Source: an uncultured Desulfobacterales bacterium (GTDB lineage: Bacteria > Desulfobacterota > Desulfobacteria > Desulfobacterales > JAFDCJ01). Taken from it: a stretch of DNA of 15,687 nt. The position numbers and the translations under genes are program-made. The DNA is taken from assembly GCA_945787595.1 (NCBI GenBank), contig CALZJV010000067.1, positions 1 through 15,687 of the forward strand. The letters run 5' to 3'. Every line of letters starts with the position of its first letter. The first letter of the stretch is position 1. Shown in pieces: positions 1-6,490 of the stretch. The notes under the pieces were generated by a model that saw nothing but the letters and a program-made list of their open reading frames with translations, made no database searches and was not told the origin of the DNA.

Positions 1-57
1 TATGCCCAAGCTAAATTTGACTTTGACTACAGTAAGTTGAAATTTGCAAACCCTAGT

Positions 58-1497
58 ATGCTACCAAAGATGGTTGATGTTCTTATTGTCGGTGCCGGTG
101 TGACCGGCTTATATGCTGCCAATAGATTGCTGGAAAATAAGATCTCATTTTGTGTTGTGGAAAAAAGAGATATGATCGGAGGAATTTGGTCATTATACGC
201 AAACAGCTCTTCTCAGGTAAATACATCAGAAGGCGCCTACAGATTAATTGATAATAAAATTAGATCGAATCGAGATCATTCTACGACAAGAGAAATATTG
301 GAAGATATTACTGATCTTTCAAGCAATATCCCTGATCATCTCTTCTTAAATACTGAAGTTGATCGGATTAATAAAATTGACAATTTTTACCAAATAAAAA
401 TTACATGTAACCAAGAAAAACATATGGTAAAAAGCAAGGGTGTCATCTTAGCTATCAACGATCGGGTTGGAACCCCAAGAGAAATTGATTGGGAAAATCA
501 AAATAACTATCAAGGAAAAATTATTTCAGGGATATCCAATGTGGTAAATGATTTTGACTGGAAAAATAAAAAAGTGGTCGTTATCGGAATGGGGGCCTTT
601 GCCGTAGAAAACGCCAGGACGGCCTTGGAAGGCGGAGCCCGTCATGTCACTGTGGTCTGCAGAAGACACGGTACGGTGTGTCCCAAAATTATCGATTACC
701 TGAATTTTACCAGCCCATATGATGAAAACTTCAAACACGATAAAAAAAGCAACATGAGAAATATGCTGCTTTGGAAAAAATTGTATGATCAAAGCGGCGC
801 AACACAACCGGAGTGCTGGATGGGTAAAATCAAACATGACGGGCATACTATCAGTGTCTCCGATATATGGTTCATCGGCCACTATTTGAAAAAACTAGCA
901 ACGATCGTCGGCACGATTACCGGTATGTATCAAGATGGTGTAATTGTAGATAACCAGAACCGGATAGATGCGGATGTCGTCGTTAACTGTGTCGGGTTTT
1001 ATCGGAATGCTTTAACCGTAAAAGAGATATGTGATTATAAAAAAATGTACAATAATAACTACCTGGACAAAGACTTAATGTATCTTGCCGATGCCCACAT
1101 AGATGACGATGCATTTAATTCCTTATTCGGATCCAGTGTTCTGGAAATGGCCAAATTTTATTTGGATGTTTATATATATTTTTTTAATAACAACGACTAT
1201 TATGCCATGATAGAATCTGATGGAATAGAAACGATATCAATAGAGGATAGGAAATGGTCGGATTATATCGCCGCCGCGGCAACCCTTATGAAGCATTACC
1301 CTGATATTTATGAAGCAGCCAGAAAACAGGTTTCTGAAAGAACCAATAATTTTATGGAGGCCCATGATCTAGCAACCTATATTTTCGCTAATAAAAGAGA
1401 ATGGATAGATACTCACTCCCTATTGGCCGGTAGATCCATGAAAGCAGAAGAGTGTCTGCCATACTTATTTCAAAAATTAATTGATAAAAAAATATGA
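58..1497 (+). CDS. Flavin-dependent monooxygenase-like (FMO-type) oxidoreductase, possibly cut at its 5' end by the window
   Basis: Two-dinucleotide-binding flavoprotein of the FMO/NAD(P)-binding superfamily, which would use FAD plus NAD(P)H to oxidise a small organic substrate in the cytosol. Seen: a FAD-binding glycine motif IVGAGVTG at the N terminus, an EKRDMIGGIW segment like the family's GG-x-W, and a second Rossmann motif VVVIGMGAFAVENA near residue 175. The usual FMO fingerprint FxGxxxH appears only as YQGKIIS, so the histidine is missing. The frame has no stop back to base 1. Candidate starts are ATG 58, ATG 70 (nearest to the Rossmann strand), TTG 37, or a site left of the window; none has a strong ribosome-binding site. 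The length of about 480 residues fits the family. The gene is markedly AT-rich in parts (bases 361-420 hold 13 G+C of 60), unlike the ABC operon, which suggests separate ancestry. It converges on the methyltransferase gene. Substrate unknown; the family call is fairly safe. Confidence 0.7.
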   Translation: MLPKMVDVLIVGAGVTGLYAANRLLENKISFCVVEKRDMIGGIWSLYANSSSQVNTSEGAYRLIDNKIRSNRDHSTTREILEDITDLSSNIPDHLFLNTEVDRINKIDNFYQIKITCNQEKHMVKSKGVILAINDRVGTPREIDWENQNNYQGKIISGISNVVNDFDWKNKKVVVIGMGAFAVENARTALEGGARHVTVVCRRHGTVCPKIIDYLNFTSPYDENFKHDKKSNMRNMLLWKKLYDQSGATQPECWMGKIKHDGHTISVSDIWFIGHYLKKLATIVGTITGMYQDGVIVDNQNRIDADVVVNCVGFYRNALTVKEICDYKKMYNNNYLDKDLMYLADAHIDDDAFNSLFGSSVLEMAKFYLDVYIYFFNNNDYYAMIESDGIETISIEDRKWSDYIAAAATLMKHYPDIYEAARKQVSERTNNFMEAHDLATYIFANKREWIDTHSLLAGRSMKAEECLPYLFQKLIDKKI

Positions 1498-1659
1498 TTA
1501 GCCATCGACTTTAGCCTGACGCTGCAAAAGCTGGAAGGCTTGAGAGCCAAGGTGTCAAGAGTGAAGTCCTCCGGCGACGGATCGGCTGGCGTCTGCCTTC
1601 GATTTCCTGCCTTAGACGTGTGCCGCCGGCATTGTTTTTGACCTTCCCGTGCAGTCCGT
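1498..1659. other. Short convergent intergenic stretch
   Basis: Lies between the 3' ends of the monooxygenase-like and methyltransferase genes. It is much more GC-rich than the gene to its left. I see no clear terminator hairpin with a T-run, and no translated frame I recognise. Confidence 0.4.
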
Positions 1660-3138
1660 TTAATAGTTGAATATGAACTCCGGAATTTCATCACCTTTCT
1701 TTTCCGCATATTCGGTGAGTATCCTTTTCATTTCATCAAGCGTGTGCCGATCAATAGCCGGTGCTTTATAGGTATTGAGGATTTGGTCTTTCTTTTCTCT
1801 GGCTCGTTCAAATATTTGCCTGCTTCCATTTTCAACATATTTAGTATAGCTCGTCCGGCCGATGATGTCCTGGGAAGGGACAAAAAGCTCCTTTCTGAAC
1901 CAATCAAATGTAAGTTCAGATCCGAGGATGCTGGCTGCATTGAACTTGTTCTCTTTAATAAAATCGACGGCAAGGGTTTCTTCTGTGACGGTTATACCGT
2001 TTATCAGTCTGTGAATCATGCCGCATACTTCATTATCGTAAATCATTTTTTCAATTGATACTGCCCCGCCGTGATCCAACATACCCACACCGCGGATCAT
2101 GTTAATACCCGCTAAAGCTCCCAGAAGCATTCCAAACCCCGATTCAGTCGCCGCTTGGGCGTCGAACATCTCAGAATCGTTTCTTCCGCAATTGGCAGCA
2201 GTGGGGAGGTTGAAATATTTTCCGATCTGGGCATTGTTGGCAACAGCCATCATCTTAGTTTCTATTGCTCCTTCAGCGTTGATTCCTTCCTGCATATCCA
2301 AAGCTGTGGCACCCCCGCCATAAATGATGGGTGCGCCAATCTCAATACACTGGCTGAGGACGATACCGCTCAAGCACTCGGCCGTGTGCTCAACCATTGT
2401 GCCGGCCAGGGTCACCGGTGCAGTTCCGCCGCTCAGGGGAATCGGGATGATCATCAGGGGAATGTTGTTCTTGGCACAATCGATCAAATTGCCGGCTGAA
2501 GTCTGTGTCCACATCAGAGGAGCTGAAGGGTTGGCAGCCATAAAGACTCGCGGTCTTTTTATCATTTCCTTTTTTCCTCCCGCCAATACGGACAAGAGCT
2601 CTATTTCGGTCAGAAGCCCGTCTATTGAAAATGCGCCGCCAAAGACGGGTTTGTTCGAATAGATAAGGGTATGATAAAACCGGATGACATCACATAGATT
2701 GATGGGCACATCATTGGGGACAACACAGGCTGTTATACAAGAGATATGTTCTAGGTTGTCTACAAGCTTTATAATTTCGACCATGTCTTTGGTTTCTGCG
2801 CTTCTGATTTTTTTTGTTTCTGAGTCAAGAAGATACACGGGGGCGGAATCAAGCACAAAATTAACAGTATCCCCCTCAAGCCTTATCGTCTCATCTCCTT
2901 CAAAATTGTAAAATTGCAGTGAAGACGGTACTGTTTTTAAGCATTTTTCAACGAGGTCCAGCGGTATCCTGGCGACTTGGGTAGATAAATCTACTGATGC
3001 GCCATGATCACTGAGGATTTGGAGGGCCTCCTCATGTCTTATCTTCACACCTGTGGTGGCCAGCACATCGTATGCACTGAAAATAATTCGCTCCACATCT
3101 TCATTTCTCAGCAAGCTCAATTTCGGTCTAAAATTCAT
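1660..3138 (-). CDS. Trimethylamine methyltransferase (MttB) family protein, non-pyrrolysine type
   Basis: Member of the MttB superfamily (COG5598), whose members transfer a methyl group from a tertiary or quaternary amine to a cognate corrinoid protein in the cytosol. The frame runs about 492 codons with no internal amber codon, so this is the pyrrolysine-free branch. In that branch characterised enzymes act on quaternary amines such as glycine betaine, proline betaine or carnitine. Seen: the N-terminal LSLLRNEDVERIIFSAYDVL segment, a glycine-rich SGGTAPVTLAGT stretch, GGGATALDMQ, and the conserved C-terminal run DAQAATESGFGMLLGALAG followed by MIYDNEVCG. I start it at ATG 3138 because the product then begins MNFRPKLSLL as in the family and a GGAG lies 10 bases upstream; the frame itself reads on to 3210. 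No corrinoid protein or methylcorrinoid:folate methyltransferase gene lies in the window. Its first 11 bases overlap the end of a truncated dehydrogenase remnant. Confidence 0.85.
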   Translation of the reverse strand: MNFRPKLSLLRNEDVERIIFSAYDVLATTGVKIRHEEALQILSDHGASVDLSTQVARIPLDLVEKCLKTVPSSLQFYNFEGDETIRLEGDTVNFVLDSAPVYLLDSETKKIRSAETKDMVEIIKLVDNLEHISCITACVVPNDVPINLCDVIRFYHTLIYSNKPVFGGAFSIDGLLTEIELLSVLAGGKKEMIKRPRVFMAANPSAPLMWTQTSAGNLIDCAKNNIPLMIIPIPLSGGTAPVTLAGTMVEHTAECLSGIVLSQCIEIGAPIIYGGGATALDMQEGINAEGAIETKMMAVANNAQIGKYFNLPTAANCGRNDSEMFDAQAATESGFGMLLGALAGINMIRGVGMLDHGGAVSIEKMIYDNEVCGMIHRLINGITVTEETLAVDFIKENKFNAASILGSELTFDWFRKELFVPSQDIIGRTSYTKYVENGSRQIFERAREKKDQILNTYKAPAIDRHTLDEMKRILTEYAEKKGDEIPEFIFNY

Positions 3139-3478
3139 CGCGTGTAATCTCCAGGCAGAATATTTTCCTTGGGCCAATCCCCTCTTCAAGATTTTCGGGG
3201 ACAGCCTCAATCACCAGGTCGGCGTCCTTGACCGCCTTATCGAGTTTCTCTATCTGATTGACTTGTTGACTGCATGCCGGCCAGCGGACAAAAGGAATAA
3301 AAGGTTCGATCTGTTTTGCCTTCATATCGGCCTGCTGTTTTGCCAGCATATCCTCAAACGCACCTGTCTTCTGGTCAAAAATCGTGACACTGTAGCCTGC
3401 ATTGGATGCCAGCATGGCAATTTGGGCACCCAAGGTGCCGGTACCGACAACTGCGATCTTTTTAATGGGTTCGGTCAT
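3128..3478 (-). pseudogene. Truncated 3-hydroxyacyl-CoA dehydrogenase: N-terminal NAD-binding part only
   Basis: Codons 1-97 align without gaps to the intact dehydrogenase at 9649-10560, with 77 of 97 residues identical by my count, including the NAD motif VVGTGTLG and the segment LVIEAVPENL. Homology stops abruptly after that leucine codon (about 3188). Nineteen unrelated residues follow to a TAG at 3128-3130. The substrate-binding and catalytic residues (Ser, His, Asn and the C-terminal helical domain) are absent, so it cannot be an active dehydrogenase. The ribosome-binding sequence ggagaatacc is shared with the intact copy. The stop lies inside the start of the methyltransferase gene, so ribosomes translating this fragment would end at the mttB start and could couple its translation. 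It may be a pure relic or may persist as a leader peptide. Confidence 0.85.
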
Positions 3479-3594
3479 TTGGTATTCTCCTGGTCTGCAG
3501 GTTCATGGCTGTATTTGTCAATTCGAACCCGGCAACTGATGCCGTGGGCCAGCATGTTTTCATAGGTACAGGCACGCTCGCAAACTTCGGCTGC
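3475..3594 (-). pseudogene. Remnant of the C-terminal tail of a histidinol-dehydrogenase homologue
   Basis: Reading the minus strand from 3594 to the TGA at 3477-3475 gives about 39 residues containing AEVCERACTYENMLAHGISC. This matches the end of the intact HisD-like protein at 11055-12323 (GEVTARQCEVERMLAHGITA), including the final zinc-ligand histidine in the AHG motif. A TAG at 3597-3595 closes the frame upstream, so only the tail survives. Its stop overlaps the start of the dehydrogenase remnant in an ATGA, showing that the two were once neighbouring, translationally coupled genes. Too short to be functional. Confidence 0.8.
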
Positions 3595-3647
3595 CTAAAA
3601 TAAGATACGGCTCTACCGCCGTCTCCGAATTTCAGGAACAAAACTTT

Positions 3648-3895
3648 CAAGCCCAGACTTGTACCAAGCGGCGTGGGGAAGACCGCGACCGCACAGTACG
3701 GAGGTCTGTTGATCGGCCCGAGACAGGGGTTCGGCAAATGCTCTGGGTCGCCGTATGCACGGTCGTAGGGATTGCCCCCTTTTCCAAAATCGGTATCAAC
3801 GCCGGTATGGGCAAACTCATTATGAGCCCTGACTGTCTCAATTAATCCCTCGGCATCGACGCCGATGCGAGATCATCGTTTTTCTCTGTCGTCAT
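3648..3895 (-). pseudogene. Remnant of a FAD-dependent oxidoreductase (flavocytochrome c / 3-ketosteroid dehydrogenase type)
   Basis: On the minus strand, from 3872 to about 3648, one frame reads SRIGVDAEGLIETVRAHNEF, then GVDTDFGKGGNPYDRAYGDP, then NPCLGPINRPPYCAV and PLGTSLGL. This is the recognisable C-terminal part of FAD_binding_2 enzymes (fumarate reductase or ketosteroid dehydrogenase-like), which continue ...GTKGGL. A TGA at 3875-3873 precedes it in frame. A possible original 5' end lies just beyond: an AGGAGG nine bases before ATG 3895, in another frame, giving MTTEKNDDLAS. This would fit an internal deletion that joined the first codons to the C-terminal part out of frame. The flavin-binding N-terminal domain is missing, so it is inactive. 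Bases 3595-3647, between this remnant and the HisD tail, match nothing I recognise. Confidence 0.75.
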
Positions 3896-4286
3896 TTAAA
3901 ATAACCTCCTTAGTGCACCACGTAAGATAATGGTTGGACATGATAGGTAATCTGGTAATGTGAGAAGAGCAATCAACCTACAACCAGAGGGCCCTGCCAC
4001 GTCCTATAGACATTTATCACTACAGAAACGATATGTCACCTATCATTTGGTTTTTTAGAGATTAAGCAAGCTATCGAGAGATCAGAAATGGTCAACTTGG
4101 AGAAAAATTATAAAAAGAATTTGCTATTTTGATTATTCTTGTGATAGATCTTCTGTCGGTTCAAAAAGCAATTTCCTACCATAGCCATAAAATAAACAAC
4201 CAAAAACGTGGATGAGAGCCACCGAATATGCCTGGCTTTCCTCTATACAAACTTGCATGCGGTAAGGCATGCCAAAGGAGGTAATT
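3896..4286. other. Divergent intergenic region upstream of the ABC operon
   Basis: About 390 bases between the minus-strand remnants and the plus-strand binding-protein gene, AT-rich toward the right. It holds an AGGAGG facing left (around 3905), a 9-bp inverted pair ATGATAGGT (3940-3948) and ACCTATCAT (4038-4046), and an inner GACAT (4009-4013) / ATGTC (4033-4037) pair. The inverted arms could be regulator half-sites, but I cannot tie them to a protein. The operator motif found upstream of the other catabolic genes is absent here. I could not place a convincing -35/-10 pair, although the operon's promoter must lie in this stretch. Confidence 0.4.
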
Positions 4287-5555
4287 ATGAAAAAGAGAGA
4301 TACTTCGACGCTGACAGCAAACGTTACGCGTCGTCAAATGATAAAGATGAGTGTGGGCGCAGTGGCGGCCGGTTCACTCGGCTTCCCGGCAATCATAAGC
4401 GCCGCTGCCGATACAATCCGGGTCGGTCACATTACGCCAAGAACTGGTTTTCTCGGCACGCTTGGCGATTACGGGTTCAGGGGTGTGAATCTGGCCGTGG
4501 AGGAGCTGAACGCGGCCGGCGGGATCTTGGGCCGGGAAGTGGACCTGTTCACCGAGGACAGTGTCGGGTCTCACATGGCGCCGACGAAGGCCCAGAAACT
4601 GGTCGAAAGAAGGAAGGTGCATTTTCTCATTGGTGAAATCAGTTCCGGTTCTGCCGGCGGTGTGATGGCGACGGCCAACCGGCTGAAGACTATGTACATG
4701 CAGAGCGGGGCAAACTCCGACGCACTCAGGGGTGAGAAGTGCAACCCCTTCACGTTCCATGTGGAGGCCTGTAACACCATGTACACCAAGACCATCGGCA
4801 ACTGGCAGGACCGCGCCGGAAATGTGAAGGGTAAGAACTTCTACATGCTCACGGCTGACTATGCCTTTGGCCATGACCTGGCGCGGGTCTCCAACCGTTT
4901 TCTGACCGCCAAGGGCGGAAAGGTGATGGCGAACGAGCTGATTGCAACTAACACACCGGACTACAGTCCGTATATCCTGAAAATCAAGGAGGCCAAACCG
5001 GATTTCGTTTACATCAACCTGGCCGGCAGCGACCAGACGACGTTCCTTAAACAGTATAAGGAATTCGGGCTGCCCTTCAACGTGTCCGGCGGCGTTATGG
5101 ATACCGTTCCATTCTGGGGTGCTGGGATCGACTCGATCACCGGTTACTGGCAGAGCCTGTGGTATCATAAGATGCCGACCGAATCCTCGAAGGCCTTCGC
5201 CAAGGCGTTCCGCGACAAATACAAATTCCCGCCCGACAACCAGGCCTGGGGAGACTATGTGGCCGTGAAGATCATGGCCGCGGCGATGAATGAGGCCAAG
5301 AGCACCGATCCGGCCAAGGTCATCCCGCTGCTGGAATCCGGTATGGAGTTCGACATCCTGAAACCCAGGCGGGGACATTTCCGCAAGTGGGACCACTCGC
5401 TTCTGCAGCAGATGTTCGTTGTTAAAGTTAAGGACAAAGACAAGATGGAGGACAAGTGGGACATTTTCGAGATCGTTGAACCCACCCCGGCGGACAACGA
5501 GTCTCTGGAGGTAATCCAGCCCACCGTGGAGGAGAACGCCTGCAAGATGGCTTAA
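4287..5555 (+). CDS. Branched-chain amino acid-type ABC transporter, periplasmic substrate-binding protein
   Basis: LivK-like (Peripla_BP_6, type I periplasmic binding fold) protein of 422 residues that would capture the substrate and hand it to the permeases encoded downstream. I start it at ATG 4287 because AAAGGAGG lies 6-8 bases upstream; the upstream ATG at 4269 has no such site. The N terminus carries a twin-arginine motif TRRQMIK (Arg15, Arg16), then a hydrophobic stretch and an alanine-rich cleavage region around residues 38-41, so export by Tat is likely. The mature part begins DTIRVGHITPRTGFLGTLGD, typical of the family, with AVEELNAAGGILGR. Family members bind amino acids, amides, aromatic acids and other small solutes, so the ligand cannot be read off. 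It is first in the operon, separated from the permease by a hairpin that may let it be made in excess. Confidence 0.92.
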   Translation: MKKRDTSTLTANVTRRQMIKMSVGAVAAGSLGFPAIISAAADTIRVGHITPRTGFLGTLGDYGFRGVNLAVEELNAAGGILGREVDLFTEDSVGSHMAPTKAQKLVERRKVHFLIGEISSGSAGGVMATANRLKTMYMQSGANSDALRGEKCNPFTFHVEACNTMYTKTIGNWQDRAGNVKGKNFYMLTADYAFGHDLARVSNRFLTAKGGKVMANELIATNTPDYSPYILKIKEAKPDFVYINLAGSDQTTFLKQYKEFGLPFNVSGGVMDTVPFWGAGIDSITGYWQSLWYHKMPTESSKAFAKAFRDKYKFPPDNQAWGDYVAVKIMAAAMNEAKSTDPAKVIPLLESGMEFDILKPRRGHFRKWDHSLLQQMFVVKVKDKDKMEDKWDIFEIVEPTPADNESLEVIQPTVEENACKMA

Positions 5556-5576
5556 TCGCAGAACCTTAGAAAGTCA

Positions 5577-5609
5577 TGGCGGGATGCACGTGCATCTCGC
5601 CAATTTTTT
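5577..5609 (+). terminator. Intercistronic stem-loop with T-run (attenuator-type or mRNA-stabilising)
   Basis: TGGCGGGATGCAC (5577-5589) pairs with GTGCATCTCGCCA (5590-5602): a 13-position stem with one G-U pair, the innermost bases forming the loop, followed by AATTTTTTA. It lies between the binding-protein stop (5555) and the permease start (5624). This looks like a Rho-independent terminator, presumably leaky, that would give more binding protein than membrane components, or it protects the 5' transcript from 3' decay. Confidence 0.75.
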
Positions 5610-5623
5610 ATAGGCGCAATGAA

Positions 5624-6490
5624 ATGCTGCTCATCGAACAAATTCTCAATGGATTGCTTGTTGGATCGTATTACACGCTTCTAGCATTGGGATTATCCAT
5701 CATCTTCAGTCTTGGTGGGGTGGTTAACCTGGCCCACGGCGCGTTCTATGCGTGCGGCGCGTATCTGACGGTTACGATCACGGCCCAACTCGGCTTTTCC
5801 GCTGCCTTTGTGGTTACGCCCGTCATGGTCGGCATTATCGGTATCATCATCGAAATTCTTTGCATCCGAAAGCTCTATCCAAAGGACCCCATCTTGACAT
5901 TGCTATTCACTTTCGGCCTCGCCATGTCGGCCGAACAAACGTTCCGGCTCCTGTTCGGCGCCTCGATCATTCCATTCTCGATTCCGGAGTTTCTGAGTGG
6001 CCAGATTCACATCGGCGACTTCCTCTATTCTAATTACCGGCTCGCCATCCTGGTGGTGACAGCATTAGCAATTGCTGGATTGTGGCTGCTTTTCAACAAG
6101 ACACCGTTTGGCCTGGTGGTTCGCGCCGGTGTTGAGGATGCGGAGATGGTGCGGGCGATGGGGATCAGTGTGAAGCCGATCCTATCTATCGTATTTGCTA
6201 TTGGCGTGGGCCTGGCAGCGATTGCAGGAGGCATGTCCGCAAGCCTCATGGGCGTTCAGCCGGCCATGGGCAACGATATCCTCACCGCCGCTTTTGTGAT
6301 CTGTGTGCTGGGTGGGTTGGGGAGCTTCTGGGGGGTTGTTCTCGCCGGCCTGATCGTCGGCGTCCTGAAGGGCGTCACGGCATACTATTTCCCGCCCGCG
6401 GCCGAAGGATCCATGTACGCCCTGATGGTCCTGGTCCTGATTTTCAGGCCGAGGGGTCTGCTGGGAGAAAGATTTGCGAGGTTGGAATAG
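5624..6490 (+). CDS. livH: Branched-chain amino acid-type ABC transporter permease (LivH-like)
   Basis: Inner-membrane permease of 288 residues, hydrophobic throughout with several membrane helices. Family marks: LLIEQILNGLLVGSYYTLLALGLS at the start, SLGGVVNLAHGAFYACGAY, and near the end a glycine-rich VICVLGGLGSFWGVVLAGL followed by LVLIFRPRGLLGE. I prefer ATG 5624 to the upstream in-frame ATG 5576, because the extra residues would be encoded by the terminator-like hairpin and are not family-like. The ribosome-binding site before 5624 is weak (ATAGGCGC). The stop codon abuts the next start (TAG-ATG, no gap), so the two permeases are translated together. It forms the translocation pore with the LivM part of the downstream fusion protein. 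Confidence 0.93.
   Translation: MLLIEQILNGLLVGSYYTLLALGLSIIFSLGGVVNLAHGAFYACGAYLTVTITAQLGFSAAFVVTPVMVGIIGIIIEILCIRKLYPKDPILTLLFTFGLAMSAEQTFRLLFGASIIPFSIPEFLSGQIHIGDFLYSNYRLAILVVTALAIAGLWLLFNKTPFGLVVRAGVEDAEMVRAMGISVKPILSIVFAIGVGLAAIAGGMSASLMGVQPAMGNDILTAAFVICVLGGLGSFWGVVLAGLIVGVLKGVTAYYFPPAAEGSMYALMVLVLIFRPRGLLGERFARLE

Noticed and set aside
1744..3053. Several plus-strand open frames within the methyltransferase gene
   Set aside because: All lie opposite a complete MttB-family frame and show no recognisable protein features.
1660..3138. Pyrrolysine-encoding mttB
   Set aside because: The frame is complete without any internal TAG, so it belongs to the non-pyrrolysine branch.
3462..3875. A single 137-codon minus-strand protein
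   Set aside because: The open frame is a chimera: its first part is the FAD oxidoreductase remnant, while the rest runs out of frame across the HisD tail, so it is not a real gene.
4374..5396. Long minus-strand open frame (340 codons) opposite the binding-protein gene
   Set aside because: Its sequence has no family resemblance and is His/Gly/Val-rich as expected from the antisense of a GC-rich gene; the plus strand encodes a clear LivK-like protein with a ribosome-binding site and Tat signal.
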